The notes: generated by a model not told the origin, from the letters alone. Positions 50,130 to 63,135 are shown, counted from the stretch's first letter. The stretch is 64,000 nucleotides of DNA from Paenibacillus sp. USDA918EY (GCF_009870825.1 NZ_WTWY01000002.1:682001-746000); one strand, 5' to 3'. A program made the numbers and translations.

Positions 50130-52754
50130 TTACTTTTTCTTCTTCCGCACAAAAGCCGCCGTGCCGTTTTTGCCGGCTCCCTTTTTCTTCTTGCCTTTGC
50201 GGAATTGCCAAAAAGCTTCGCCATTGCCTTGCTCGGAGCCGCCGCCTTTGCGTTTGCCTTCCCCTGAACCGGCGCCTTCGCCGATAAAAATGCCGCTGCC
50301 CGACGTTTTCTTCCGGCGTCCGTCTCCTGCTTGCTCGCCTTGTGCCGGCGCTGAGCTGTAGCCGCCTTTGCCGGAGCCGAAGCCGAACGTCTTCGGCCGG
50401 TTGGCCTCGACGCTCTCGCCCGCCGCCGGCCCGCTACCGCCGGCGGCGCCTGCGCCGCGCTTGCGCTTCCCTGCCCCCGCAGCCTCCCCGGCTGCGGCTG
50501 CCCCGCGCTCGCGCTTGCCCGGCCGGGCGGCTTTGCCGCCCCCGGCCTTTATCCCGCGCCCGCCGCGCTCGCCGCCGCGGGCGCCAAAACCGCCGCCGAA
50601 GCTGCGCTCGCGGCGCGGCTTCATGTCCACCATCTCAAAATCGATGGTGTGATCGTCCATGTTCACCCGTGCCACACGGATTTTCACTTCATCGCCGATG
50701 CGGAACACTTTGGAGGTCCGCTCGCCGATCAGCGACATCGAAGCCTCGTCGAAGTGGTAATAATCGTCCGTCAGCCCGGCCAGTCGGACGAGCCCTTCCA
50801 CCGTATTCGGCAGCTCGATGAACATGCCGAAGCCGGTCACGCTGCTGATGATGCCTTCGAACTCTTCGCCGACCTTATCCAGCATGTATTCGGCTTTCTT
50901 CAGCTGGTCGGTATCGCGCTCCGCTTCAACGGCAACGCGCTCCCGCTCGGACGAATGCTGGGCGATGTCCGGCATCCGCGACGCCAGATACTCCTGCCGC
51001 TTCTCCGGCAGAATGTTGTTGTTTTCGATCACTTCGCGAATGACCCGGTGGATGACAAGGTCCGGATAACGGCGGATCGGCGACGTGAAATGCGTATAGA
51101 ACTCCGCCGCGAGGCCAAAATGGCCCGACATGTCGGCATCGTATTTCGCCTGCTTCATCGACCGCAGCATCATCGTGCTGATGACGGTTTGCTCTTTCGT
51201 ATCCTTGATTTCCTCCAGGAGCGTCTGCAGCGCCCGCGGATGAACGGAGTTGCCTCTGCCTTTCACGTGGTACCCGAGATTTTCGGCAAACGCAAGGAAG
51301 TTTTGCATTTTTTCCGGATCCGGATTATCGTGCACCCGGTAAATGAAAGGCACCTTCAGCCAGTGGAAATGCTCCGCCACCGTTTCGTTGGCCGCCAGCA
51401 TAAACTCCTCGATAATTTGTTCGGCGATCGAGCGTTCCCGTTTCACGATATCGACCGGCTTGCCGTTTTCGTCCACGATGACCTTGGATTCCACAAAATC
51501 GAAATCAACCGCGCCGCGGTTCATCCGTCGCGAACGAAGCTTTAAGGCCAGCTCCTTCATCAACCGGAAATCGTCTACAAGATCCTTGTAGCGTTCCATC
51601 AGCTCGGGATCCTCTTCCTCGAGGATTTTGCGCACATTGTTGTAGGTCATCCGTTCTTTCGTCTTAATGACGCTGGTGAACACGTCATGTTTGACGACCT
51701 TCATATGCTCGTCGAATTCCATTTCGCAAGACAGCGTCAGACGGTCCACCTTCGGATTCAAGCTGCAAATCCCGTTCGAAAGACGGTGCGGCAGCATCGG
51801 AATGACGCGGTCCACGAGATAAACGCTGCAGCCTCTGTTATAGGCTTCCTTGTCCAACTCGGACTTCTCCCGCACATAATATCCGACATCCGCGATGTGG
51901 ACGCCCAAGCGGTAATGCCCGTTTTCCAAACGCTCCACGTTGACGGCATCGTCAAGGTCTTTGGCGTCCTCGCCGTCGATGGTGACGATGTTTTTGCCGC
52001 GCAAATCGCGCCGCCCCTGCTTCAGAATCTCTTCTTCGGTGATCGAATCCGGGGCGTTCTCCGCTTCGGCCATGACCTCCTCCGGAAAAGCCTCCGGCAG
52101 CTGATGCTTGCGGATGATGGACAAAATGTCCACACCCGGATCGTCTTTATGTCCAAGCACCTCGATGACTTCGCCTTCGGCGGCGGTACGGCCCTCGGGG
52201 TAGCTTACGATGCTCACGACAACCTTGTCGCCGTCAACCGCGCCTTTCATCGCTTCCTTCGGGATGAAAATATCCCGGACGATCCGCTTATCATCCGGCA
52301 GCACGAATCCGTACGCTTCATGGCCCTGGAACACGCCCACGACCTGATTCACCGCGCGGTTGACGATTTTGACGACCTCGCCTTCGAGCTTGCCTCCGGC
52401 CGGGCCGCGGGTCGTGATGCGTACCAGCACCGTATCGCCATTCATGCCGCTTGAAAGGTCATGCGCCCCGATGTAAACATCAGGATGTTCTTTATCCTCA
52501 GGAATCAGGAACGCAAAGCCTTTGGCGTGTACTTGAAGCCGTCCGCGCAGAAAATCCAGCCGTTCCGGCAGGCCGTAGCGCTCCGAACGCGTCATCATAA
52601 TTCGGCCTTCCTGTTCCAGCTTGTTCAGCATCTTGAGGAATTCCCTGAATTCGGCGCTGTCCGTAATGCCAAAATGCTTTTCCAGCTCCTGATAGGTCAT
52701 CGGTTTATAGTCAGGGTCCTGCATCAATTCCAATATCGTTTGTTCCGTTATCAT
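50130..52754 (-). CDS. rnr: Ribonuclease R with a long basic low-complexity tail
   Basis: 874 residues. N-terminal HTH (1-70), two cold-shock-type OB domains, the RNB catalytic domain with Asp residues in VTIDGEDAKDLDDAVNVERL, then the S1 domain (about 640-720). The last about 150 residues are an unusual Gly/Lys/Arg-rich tail with RGG and KKKKG runs. It degrades structured RNA 3' to 5' and, with tmRNA, non-stop mRNAs. Ribosome binding site GGAG at 8 nt. The tail is much longer than in B. subtilis. Confidence 0.95.
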   Translation of the reverse strand: MITEQTILELMQDPDYKPMTYQELEKHFGITDSAEFREFLKMLNKLEQEGRIMMTRSERYGLPERLDFLRGRLQVHAKGFAFLIPEDKEHPDVYIGAHDLSSGMNGDTVLVRITTRGPAGGKLEGEVVKIVNRAVNQVVGVFQGHEAYGFVLPDDKRIVRDIFIPKEAMKGAVDGDKVVVSIVSYPEGRTAAEGEVIEVLGHKDDPGVDILSIIRKHQLPEAFPEEVMAEAENAPDSITEEEILKQGRRDLRGKNIVTIDGEDAKDLDDAVNVERLENGHYRLGVHIADVGYYVREKSELDKEAYNRGCSVYLVDRVIPMLPHRLSNGICSLNPKVDRLTLSCEMEFDEHMKVVKHDVFTSVIKTKERMTYNNVRKILEEEDPELMERYKDLVDDFRLMKELALKLRSRRMNRGAVDFDFVESKVIVDENGKPVDIVKRERSIAEQIIEEFMLAANETVAEHFHWLKVPFIYRVHDNPDPEKMQNFLAFAENLGYHVKGRGNSVHPRALQTLLEEIKDTKEQTVISTMMLRSMKQAKYDADMSGHFGLAAEFYTHFTSPIRRYPDLVIHRVIREVIENNNILPEKRQEYLASRMPDIAQHSSERERVAVEAERDTDQLKKAEYMLDKVGEEFEGIISSVTGFGMFIELPNTVEGLVRLAGLTDDYYHFDEASMSLIGERTSKVFRIGDEVKIRVARVNMDDHTIDFEMVDMKPRRERSFGGGFGARGGERGGRGIKAGGGKAARPGKRERGAAAAGEAAGAGKRKRGAGAAGGSGPAAGESVEANRPKTFGFGSGKGGYSSAPAQGEQAGDGRRKKTSGSGIFIGEGAGSGEGKRKGGGSEQGNGEAFWQFRKGKKKKGAGKNGTAAFVRKKKK

Positions 52755-52962
52755 CGATTATCTCCTCGGTTCGCCTGCAGGAAGGCGTTCCTTCCGCAAG
52801 CCTCTGTATGTAATCATTTCAAATCATTTTCCGTATTTATATACACATACCCTAGTATACACGGAATTAATCGTTTGCATCCCTGGGCGGCCATGATATA
52901 TACGCGCGAATCAAGCCTGGGGAAACTTTGGTTCCGGAAAACATTCCCATGGTTCGGGGATA

Positions 52963-53004
52963 TTAAAAAACCCCCGCTCTTCTTCTGAAAGAGCGAAGGG
53001 TTTC
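52963..53004 (-). terminator. Terminator after secG
   Basis: AAACCCTTCGCTCTT pairs with AAGAGCGGGGGTTT around TCAGAAG, followed by TTTTAATA on the minus strand. Confidence 0.7.
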
Positions 53005-53019
53005 CAAAGTCCGGCTATA

Positions 53020-53253
53020 TCATTTCGCGAATATCGCCACAAGAATGGCCAAAATCATGAAGCACGCCGCCACGACGACCGTCACGCGCTGCAGGATCAA
53101 GTCCATGCCGCGGGCTTTCGTTTTTCCGAAAAGATGCTCTGCGCCACCGGAGATGGCACCGGCCAGTCCTGCGCTTTTCCCTTTTTGCAAAAGAACGATT
53201 GCGATCAAAGCGATCGAGAAAATGACGAGCAGTACCTTCAACAAAGTTTCCAT
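53020..53253 (-). CDS. secG: Preprotein translocase subunit SecG
   Basis: 77 residues from the ATG at 53253 (GGGAGGTGG before). Two membrane segments around [20 protein letters not shown], typical of SecG, with [13 protein letters not shown] as the loop. It assists SecYE in protein export. In many relatives it follows eno directly; here 4.6 kb of accessory DNA separates the two. Confidence 0.95.
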   Translation of the reverse strand: METLLKVLLVIFSIALIAIVLLQKGKSAGLAGAISGGAEHLFGKTKARGMDLILQRVTVVVAACFMILAILVAIFAK

Positions 53254-53460
53254 TCGATCCACCTCCCAGTGAGCTAAACATCATAAACACCATTCTATAT
53301 AGGGTGCTGCAAATTTGCTTCTCAAACATTAATTATCGTTCATAAAACAGCATTTTTATTGTACCATAGCCCATTTCCTAAAACAAGGACTCGTATTAAA
53401 TCAGCTATAATCTAACTTAAAGGGTAGTGGAATCAAAGAACTGAGGGGATGTGTAGTGAG

Positions 53461-53745
53461 AATGTCATTACAAAGCCGTAAAGAACCATGCAAGCTATGC
53501 AGCAACGGTACCGCAAAGCGAAGAAACGCGAGGAAAAGTCAATGATCATTGATGAATTTGTCAGCGTCACTTCGTTTAACCCCAAGTACGTGTTGCAGCA
53601 GCTCAATGGCCTTGTACGGCAGCCGAAAGCGAAACTTGACAAGGGAGCCGCGGCACAAGTACCAAGAGGCCGTAGCCGCGATTCAGATTGTCTAGCGAGC
53701 GCTCGACACCCTCTGCTTACCGGCGGATTTTTTTTCATTTGTTGC
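53461..53745 (+). pseudogene. Remnant of an ISNCY-type transposase
   Basis: From 53488 the frame reads MQAMQQRYRKAKKREEKSMI then DEFVSVTSFNPKYVLQQLNG, an N-terminal region of a transposase of the kind found in ISNCY/Integrase-core elements. At about 53645 the frame shifts (KYQEAVAAIQIV then a stop, RALDTLCLPAD), and the rest of the gene is missing. A dead insertion-sequence remnant upstream of the secG gene. Confidence 0.6.
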
Positions 53746-53858
53746 GCGTATTATTTCCCGAGTTCAATGTTACACAAAACAAATAATGTTCCATGAATTC
53801 ACGATGACATTTGGTATGATGATGCCCTGTACAAAATGAAGGAAGAATGACACTCATT
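53746..53858. other. Short gap, nothing seen
   Basis: About 110 nt between the transposase remnant and the NTF2-like gene; no ORF or hairpin recognised. Confidence 0.3.
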
Positions 53859-54371
53859 CTAAATCATATCCCCTCTGATGGCTTTTTGATAGTTATGAAG
53901 AAGCCGGCTATCATCAATGGATCCATGGTGATGAACTTGCCTCCAACCGCCCTTGGAGTCGATATATTGAAAACAACGGGTAGTACGAATATTCAGCGGA
54001 TATATATTTGTACCGATCCGGTAGGTCCCCCTTTCGCGACCGGCAAATACGGCATACTCGAAGGACGAATATAGAACGATGTCGTGAAACTCGACCTCCA
54101 CAAACACATTGCCTTGGAAGACTTTTCTATACAACTCTTCTATATCTCCTGCCCCCCTCATTATACCGCCTAACGGATTATTAAGCTGAATCAAAGGATG
54201 GTCAAGCCACACTTGGGTAAACAAACTTAGATTACGAGTATTAAACGCATGGTAAAATGTCTCCAGTACCGCCTTAGCGCCTTCTATCGAAGGAATGTTT
54301 CCTTCATCTAGCCGGTTTCGGCTTCCGGCAAACACGATAGAATCTAAAGACTCAATATGGAAAGCAGACAT
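53859..54371 (-). CDS. NTF2-like (SnoaL/DUF4440-type) protein
   Basis: 170 residues; NTF2-like fold in the middle (AKAVLETFYHAFNTRNLSLF, HPLIQLNNPLGGIMRGAGDI, RCFQYIDSKGGWRQVHHHGS). His-rich end HHHGS. It is 2 nt downstream of a TetR gene and probably controlled by it. Confidence 0.78.
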   Translation of the reverse strand: MSAFHIESLDSIVFAGSRNRLDEGNIPSIEGAKAVLETFYHAFNTRNLSLFTQVWLDHPLIQLNNPLGGIMRGAGDIEELYRKVFQGNVFVEVEFHDIVLYSSFEYAVFAGRERGTYRIGTNIYPLNIRTTRCFQYIDSKGGWRQVHHHGSIDDSRLLHNYQKAIRGDMI

Positions 54372-54373
54372 GG

Positions 54374-54940
54374 TTATAACCTCCGTTCCATGAACTCAAT
54401 CATTGACAGTATTCCACTTGTGGCCATCTCCATCTGTTTAGGATCATTCAGTGCCCTGGAAAGAACGTATCCTCCTTGTACAGCAGCCGAAATCGCTGCT
54501 GCCAGTTGTGTTGCATCCGCCTCAAGCGGAAACGCTCCTTCCTGCTGAGCACATTGCAGCAGCAAGGCCAGTTCTTGTTGTAAACGGGCGAAGTATTCGG
54601 AGATAGGAGGCAACAAAGAATTATGAGTTACCGATACCTCTTGCACGAGTTTACCGATTCGGCAACCGCGAAGCGCTTCTCTCGGCTGCTTTAAATAATC
54701 CTTAACGCGTTCGAGCGGGGGCTTACTTGTCTCAAACACGGCACTCAGCGTATTTTGCATGTCGTCTGATATTTCGCGTACTGCTTGAGCTGCCAAGCTT
54801 TCTTTACTTTCAAAATGGTGATAAAAGCTCCCTTGCCCAACGTCGGCTTTCTTCTGAATATCTTTCGGACTCATCTTCTCATACCCATAGTCCCACAGCA
54901 AATCCTTGGCAGCCGATAACAGGCGTTCCTTTGCGGTCAT
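54374..54940 (-). CDS. TetR-family repressor
   Basis: 188 residues. HTH at 1-50 (ERLLSAAKDLLWDYGYEKMSPKDIQKKADVGQGSFYHHFESKESL), C-terminal ligand domain as in TetR_C group of YcdC/AcrR-like. A palindrome TACATACTAGTAGGTA upstream is its likely operator. It is co-transcribed with an NTF2-like gene and divergent from a DinB-like gene. Confidence 0.9.
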   Translation of the reverse strand: MTAKERLLSAAKDLLWDYGYEKMSPKDIQKKADVGQGSFYHHFESKESLAAQAVREISDDMQNTLSAVFETSKPPLERVKDYLKQPREALRGCRIGKLVQEVSVTHNSLLPPISEYFARLQQELALLLQCAQQEGAFPLEADATQLAAAISAAVQGGYVLSRALNDPKQMEMATSGILSMIEFMERRL

Positions 54941-54965
54941 GAATCATTCCTCCTTTTTTTGATTA

Positions 54966-54981
54966 TACATACTAGTAGGTA
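54966..54981. promoter_or_regulatory. TetR operator
   Basis: TACATACTAGTAGGTA, a 16-bp palindrome with one mismatch around TACTAGTA, located between the TetR gene and the divergent genes. Confidence 0.7.
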
Positions 54982-54994
54982 CAATTTCAAGCCC

Positions 54995-55180
54995 TCACTC
55001 TGGACACAAGCTTGGAATTCCTCTTTCCATCATCGTGATAATAATGTCTCTCCATCTTGGGTAATCCGGTTGATCCTCAACCGCCAAACAATCATTACTG
55101 AAAGCGATCAATTGAATCGGAATCTCGTGATTGTTGGTTCGCGGAGCGAAAGGTACACTTTGGATGTAAGGGTTCAACAC
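54995..55180 (-). pseudogene. Possible gene remnant
   Basis: 61 open codons ending DYPRWRDIIITMMERGIPSL and CPE, with coding-like composition but no ribosome binding site for the GTG start. May be the C-terminal part of a lost gene. Low confidence. Confidence 0.3.
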
Positions 55181-55201
55181 TTATTAGGAGGCGTTTCAAC
55201 C

Positions 55202-55669
55202 ATGGCTAATTCGATTATTACAACCGGAAAAGTTTTGCATCAGATCGTGATCGGGCAGCTCCAGGGAATTTCGGAGGATCAATTCGATATTCAAGCGAAT
55301 GGCTTCAATAACACGATTCGCTGGAATGTCGGTCATATCGTGTACTGGATGGATCGATACTCCACGTTATCTTTCGGACTCCCGACCGCAATTCCGCCTG
55401 TATACGAAACGTTGTTCGGCACCGGAACGAAACCGTCGGAATGGACGATTGCTCCGCCTTCAAAGGCAGAACTGACCGAACTGTTAATGACGCAGCTTTC
55501 CCGTATGTCCGAGCTGACGCCCGAAATGTTGAACATGAATTTGCATTCGCCGTTTATCATGGGCCCGTTCGGGTTCGTTACCTCCGGCGAGCTATTCAAC
55601 TTCGCTTTGATGCACGAAGCCATACACCTTGGTATCTTTACGAGCCAGCATAAAACCATGCAATTATAG
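55202..55669 (+). CDS. DinB-family protein
   Basis: 155 residues from the ATG at 55202 behind AGGAGG (about 10 nt). DinB four-helix bundle with metal-binding His in NVGHIVYWMDRY and in MHEAIHLGIF. Members are thiol S-transferase-like or unknown. It is followed 21 nt later by an NTF2-like gene, and is divergent from the TetR gene. Confidence 0.85.
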   Translation: MANSIITTGKVLHQIVIGQLQGISEDQFDIQANGFNNTIRWNVGHIVYWMDRYSTLSFGLPTAIPPVYETLFGTGTKPSEWTIAPPSKAELTELLMTQLSRMSELTPEMLNMNLHSPFIMGPFGFVTSGELFNFALMHEAIHLGIFTSQHKTMQL

Positions 55670-55690
55670 TGGATAGGAGATCGATGCTAT

Positions 55691-56083
55691 ATGAAACCGG
55701 ATCAAGTGCTGCTTCAATACTTTCACAGTTTAGGGGATATGGATAAGGCCCTCGGTCATGTACACAGAGATGCCAAATTTATCGCGGCATTCGAGAAGGA
55801 GTCTGACAGGCACCACTTTTACGGGACTTATTACGGGATAGAGGGCGTAAGGACGCTATTGACCAAGTTCCAGAAAGATCTCGAAACCCAAGAATTCGAG
55901 ATCTGTAATATACTTGCCGATGAAACAAAAGCTTTCGCTTGGGGAAGATTTAAGCATCGGATTCGGCCTACCGGTAACATGTTCGAAAGTTACTGGGCGG
56001 TGGTTTGCGAAGTGGAAGACGGCAAGATTAAGTATTTCCGGGGCTTTGAAGATACAGGTGCCCTGGAGGCCGCTTTCAGGTGA
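55691..56083 (+). CDS. NTF2-like nuclear transport factor 2 family protein
   Basis: 130 residues; NTF2 fold (YFHSLGDMDKALGHVHRDAKF, NMFESYWAVVCEVEDGKIKY). Second such protein in this cluster. Ribosome binding site AGGAG is 11 nt away. Likely same transcript as the DinB gene. Confidence 0.78.
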   Translation: MKPDQVLLQYFHSLGDMDKALGHVHRDAKFIAAFEKESDRHHFYGTYYGIEGVRTLLTKFQKDLETQEFEICNILADETKAFAWGRFKHRIRPTGNMFESYWAVVCEVEDGKIKYFRGFEDTGALEAAFR

Positions 56084-56209
56084 CCGCGGAACCTACGACG
56101 AGGTGCTTCAGGAATAAAGATTGTGTGCATGTCTGGTGCGCTTCAAGTTCATTATCCTAACCCTGACTAATTTAATTCGTTTCCCGTGAAAAATCGGACA
56201 AAAAGAAAG

Positions 56210-56278
56210 GGAATTCAGGGACTCAAATGGAAATGGTTATTGTCGAGATAACAACCCAAAATGAGGGGACTGAATTCC
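56210..56278. repeat. Inverted repeat with nested hairpin
   Basis: GGAATTCAG (56210-56218) and CTGAATTCC (56270-56278) are exact 9-bp inverted repeats; inside, GGTTATT and ATAACAACC can pair. The hairpin is not followed by T and is not an obvious terminator. Might be an end of a mobile element. Confidence 0.5.
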
Positions 56279-56319
56279 GTAGGTTGTGAATTCGGCGTCG
56301 CCCCTCGAAATCATTTTGA

Positions 56320-56480
56320 GGTGAACTTCGATACAAAACGCTCGTGCAAAACGAGTTTAGCTGCGTGTTGCTGCCGGCCTCAAGACCGACGGTATTAGGT
56401 TGGGAATAAGAGCCCTATACGGAGGAGTCCGTATGAGTTCCAAGCTGCCTGGAACCATTTCCGTCCAAGGAACGCATGGT
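56320..56480 (+). ncRNA. Dense array of hairpins, unidentified structured element
   Basis: A string of stems in 140 nt without ORF: CTCGT/ACGAG (56341-56355), a CCG/CGG-type stem near 56373-56391, ATACGGA/TCCGTAT with a GGAG loop (56417-56434), GTTCCA/TGGAAC (56437-56455), ACCAT/ATGGT (56454-56480). This density suggests a functional RNA or the remnant of a mobile intron or insertion element. I cannot assign it. Confidence 0.4.
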
Positions 56481-56508
56481 TTGAAATGATCGCATCGAGG
56501 TGAGTTCT

Positions 56509-56874
56509 ATGATCATTCGGGAGCAGTGTACCTGCCCATTAGAGGTTGTTCATGACATTATAAAAGGCAAATGGAAAACAATGATTATCTTTCAATTGAA
56601 AGATGGGAATACGTCCTTAGCTCAACTGGAGCGGGATATCGACCAGATCACCCAGAAGATGTTGTTACAGCATTTAAGAGAACTACAATCTTGCGGTATC
56701 GTGGATAAAGTCAAAACGGAAGGTTATCCGCTGCATGTAGAATACTTTCTTACTGAACGTGGGAGAAAGCTGTTAGACGCGGTACTGATCATGCAAGAGA
56801 TAGGCATCGAATACATGGTGGAATGGGGTCAAACTGAACTTCTTGACCGAAAAGGCATCAGATACAAGATTTGA
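56509..56874 (+). CDS. HxlR-family transcriptional regulator
   Basis: 121 residues from the ATG at 56509 behind GAGGTG. HxlR winged helix with CTCPLEVVHDIIKGKWKTMI at the start (the conserved Cys at 7-9), LERDIDQITQKMLLQHLREL, DKVKTEGYPLHVEYFLTERG. Members sense thiol or aldehyde stress. It is followed by an isochorismatase-like gene 109 nt away; a 6-bp dyad lies between. Confidence 0.9.
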   Translation: MIIREQCTCPLEVVHDIIKGKWKTMIIFQLKDGNTSLAQLERDIDQITQKMLLQHLRELQSCGIVDKVKTEGYPLHVEYFLTERGRKLLDAVLIMQEIGIEYMVEWGQTELLDRKGIRYKI

Positions 56875-56889
56875 GTTCAATGCACCCAT

Positions 56890-56907
56890 ACCCACAAAAA
56901 AGTGGGT
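56890..56907. promoter_or_regulatory. ACCCAC/GTGGGT dyad before the isochorismatase-like gene
   Basis: ACCCAC (56890-56895), six A, GTGGGT (56902-56907). It may be the HxlR operator or a short terminator. Confidence 0.4.
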
Positions 56908-56983
56908 AATTCACGGCGCCATTGCATCGAGACTACAATACTTTTAGAAACTCATTAACTGCATGTAAAAGGAGCCGTGTATC

Positions 56984-57532
56984 ATGAATACAGCGTTACT
57001 ATTGGTAGACATTCAAAAAGATTATTTCCAGGGAGGCAGAAATGAATTAGTCGATACCGAACAAGCGGCAATCCATGCTCAAGAAGCATTGGCACTGTTC
57101 CGGGAAAAAAGGTTGCCTATCGTTCATATTCAGTGCACTCTTTTGGAAAAAAACGCAACGTTTTTTCTTCCCGATACGGAAGGGATTATAATTCATGAAC
57201 GGGTAAAACCCCAATCTGACGAAAAAGTTATCGTTAAACATACTCCGGATAGCTTTTTTCAAACTGAATTGCATCAGCATTTTGAATCTATTAAAGTATC
57301 GCGACTTGTCATTTGCGGGATGATGAGCCACATATGTATCGATTCGACTGTGCGAACTGCGCACCGCTTGGGTTATGAAGTCATATTGCTCGACGATGCG
57401 TGTACCACCAGGGATTTGGTATGGAACGATACGGTGATTTCTGCAAAAACCGTCCATGATACTTTTATGGCATCATTGCAAGGCACCTTCGCTCAAGTAA
57501 CGAACGCTGGCAGCCTTCACAAGATGATTTAA
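56984..57532 (+). CDS. Isochorismatase-like cysteine hydrolase
   Basis: 182 residues. Catalytic triad visible: Asp9 (LLLVDIQKDYF), Lys85 (VIVKHTPDSFF), Cys118 (SHICIDSTVR). Isochorismatase-like hydrolases act on nicotinamide, isochorismate or N-carbamoyl amides. The cis-peptide region ICGMMSHICID is typical. Regulated likely by the preceding HxlR protein. Ribosome binding site AAAAGGAG. Confidence 0.88.
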   Translation: MNTALLLVDIQKDYFQGGRNELVDTEQAAIHAQEALALFREKRLPIVHIQCTLLEKNATFFLPDTEGIIIHERVKPQSDEKVIVKHTPDSFFQTELHQHFESIKVSRLVICGMMSHICIDSTVRTAHRLGYEVILLDDACTTRDLVWNDTVISAKTVHDTFMASLQGTFAQVTNAGSLHKMI

Positions 57533-57588
57533 TTTTTTCATTGAAGCAACTCTGGCAACAACTGATAAAAGGCCGCCTCGTATGAACG

Positions 57589-57638
57589 GGTACCCACAGT
57601 CTGAACACTTTAAAAGGTGCGGGCTATGGGTACCTTTT
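57589..57638 (+). terminator. Terminator after the isochorismatase-like gene
   Basis: GGTACCCA/TGGGTACC stem with TTTT after it. 57640-57816 holds nothing else recognised. Confidence 0.6.
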
Positions 57639-57816
57639 GTATGCCGGGGAACGCAACGGAAGAATGCATAACTCAGCCGTAGGATGAATGCTCGTCGACC
57701 GCCGCCCCCTCGGGGTTAGGGGCATGTCTAAAAAGTTAGATTTTTTAATGAGTGTTCCATCCGTCTTCGGTTAGATTTTTATTTGAATTGACACACGGGT
57801 TCCCTTGACCTTTGTA

Positions 57817-57855
57817 TTAAAAAAACCGCCCCGGCAGGATGCCGGGACGGTTTTT
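57817..57855 (-). terminator. Terminator of the glycolysis operon
   Basis: AAAACCGTCCCGGC pairs with GCCGGGGCGGTTTT (loop ATCCT) with TTTTAATAC after it on the minus strand. Confidence 0.8.
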
Positions 57856-57877
57856 GTGCAGCTGGAAAGGCTGCTTC

Positions 57878-60773
<2,896 letters not shown>

Positions 60774-60774
60774 C

Positions 60775-61554
<780 letters not shown>

Positions 61555-61575
61555 TTACGGCTGTACCCGCCCGGA

Positions 61576-62757
61576 TTATTTATCGTTCAGAGCCACGACG
61601 CCTGGGAGCGCCTTGCCTTCCATGAATTCCAGCGAAGCGCCGCCGCCTGTGGAGATGTGGTCCATTTTGTCCGCCAGATGGAATTTCTCCGCCGCTGCCG
61701 CGGAATCGCCGCCGCCGATGATCGTGTAACCTTCGGTTTGGGCGCAAGCTTCGGCCACTTCACGCGTACCGCCCGAAAATGGGTCGATTTCGAATACGCC
61801 CATCGGTCCGTTCCATACGACAAGCTTGGAGTTTTTAATGATTTCGGCGTATTTGGCGCGCGTTTTCGGTCCGATGTCCACGCCTTCCCATTTTTCAGGG
61901 ATGTTGCCCACTTCCACGATATTCACGTTCGCGTTTGCGCTGAAATCGTCCGCGATGACGATATCGACCGGAAGCAGGAAGTTTTTGCCGAGATCCTTCG
62001 CTTTTTGGATAAATCCGAGCGCCACATCCAGTTTCTCATTATCGCACAAAGACATGCCGATTTCATACCCTTGCGCTTTCATGAAGGTATAGGACAGGCC
62101 TCCGCCGATCAGCACGTTGTCCGCGATGTTCAGCAGGTTGTTGATGACGTCGATTTTGTCTTTGACCTTCGATCCGCCGATGATGGCCGTGAAAGGACGC
62201 TCAGGGTTGGACAAAGCCTTGCCGAGAACGTTCAATTCTTTCTCCATAAGCAGGCCGGATACGGCCGGCAGGTAATGCGCGATGCCTTCTGTGGAAGCAT
62301 GGGCCCGGTGAGCGGCGCCAAACGCGTCGTTGACGTACAGGTCCGCAAGCTCGGCGAATTGCTTCGCCAGTTCCGGATCGTTTTTCTCTTCCCCAGGGTA
62401 GAAACGCACGTTTTCGAGCAGCAGCACGTCTCCGTCGTTCATTTTGGCGATTTCGGCTTTAACCGCTTCGCCCACGGCCTCGTCCGCTTTAACGACCGGT
62501 TTGCCGAGAAGCTCCGACAAACGCTCTGCCGCCGGCGTCAAACGCAGGGAATCGACGAACTCTCCTTTCGGACGGCCCAGATGGCTCGCCAGGATGACCT
62601 TCGCGCCGCGCTCGATCAAATATTTGATCGTTGGAAGCGTTTCGCGGATCCGCGTGTCGTCCGTAATTTTTCCGTCTTCCAAAGGCACATTGAAATCCAC
62701 GCGCACGAATACGCGTTTGCCGGTTACTTCCACATCACGTACAGATTTTTTGTTCAT
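61576..62757 (-). CDS. pgk: Phosphoglycerate kinase
   Basis: 393 residues from the ATG at 62757 (GGAGG 8 nt before). [30 protein letters not shown]-type region, and the C-terminal [38 protein letters not shown]. 1,3-bisphosphoglycerate to 3-phosphoglycerate. Preceded by a 378-nt gap with short repeats. Confidence 0.98.
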   Translation of the reverse strand: MNKKSVRDVEVTGKRVFVRVDFNVPLEDGKITDDTRIRETLPTIKYLIERGAKVILASHLGRPKGEFVDSLRLTPAAERLSELLGKPVVKADEAVGEAVKAEIAKMNDGDVLLLENVRFYPGEEKNDPELAKQFAELADLYVNDAFGAAHRAHASTEGIAHYLPAVSGLLMEKELNVLGKALSNPERPFTAIIGGSKVKDKIDVINNLLNIADNVLIGGGLSYTFMKAQGYEIGMSLCDNEKLDVALGFIQKAKDLGKNFLLPVDIVIADDFSANANVNIVEVGNIPEKWEGVDIGPKTRAKYAEIIKNSKLVVWNGPMGVFEIDPFSGGTREVAEACAQTEGYTIIGGGDSAAAAEKFHLADKMDHISTGGGASLEFMEGKALPGVVALNDK

Positions 62758-62788
62758 GGTTCGTTCCTCCGTACCCATTTTTTATTTC

Positions 62789-62954
62789 GGGATTTTGCAA
62801 AATTCGATTACGGCCGCTCCTGGGTATATATAGACAAACTGAACCGTTTCGCTCTATATATTGCCGATTGAATCTTTCCGGATTTTTGCAAATCCTCGTC
62901 TGTATTCAGGAATTACAGGGGACAAGCTCGTTCGTTTCGGGATTTTTTCAATCC
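62789..62954. repeat. Three GGATTTTGCAAAATCC-like repeats between gap and pgk
   Basis: GGGATTTTGCAAAATTC (62789-62805), GGATTTTTGCAAATCC (62880-62895, near-perfect palindrome) and GGGATTTTTTCAATCC (62939-62954). Related copies stand upstream of yesM (28631-28646 perfect, 28739-28757). Regular use upstream of genes suggests a small dispersed palindromic repeat. Confidence 0.55.
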
Positions 62955-63069
62955 TCTTGTTTTTATCTATCCAAACTCTCCGTTGTCTCTATCCAAATCG
63001 TTTTACTTCGTTGTATTGGCATGACGCGAAAATCCGAAAGTCGGCTTCCTTCCGGATTTGCCGCATGCA

Positions 63070-63107
63070 ATTTACAAAGAGCGGAAACAAAGGTTCTGTT
63101 TCCGCTC
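63070..63107 (-). terminator. Terminator after gap
   Basis: Perfect 11-bp stem GAGCGGAAACA/TGTTTCCGCTC followed by TTTGTAA on the minus strand. It separates gap from pgk, so gap has its own short transcript besides read-through. Confidence 0.7.
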
Positions 63108-63135
63108 CATATATTCCGCTTGACCGGCGTCGATC

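Noticed and set aside
50161-50821. Arg/Pro-rich plus-strand frames opposite the rnr tail
   Set aside because: They mirror the low-complexity Gly/Lys tail of RNase R; composition artefact.
56281-56480. Complete group II intron
   Set aside because: No reverse-transcriptase frame and no recognisable domain V hairpin; only a remnant or unrelated structured RNA can be suggested.
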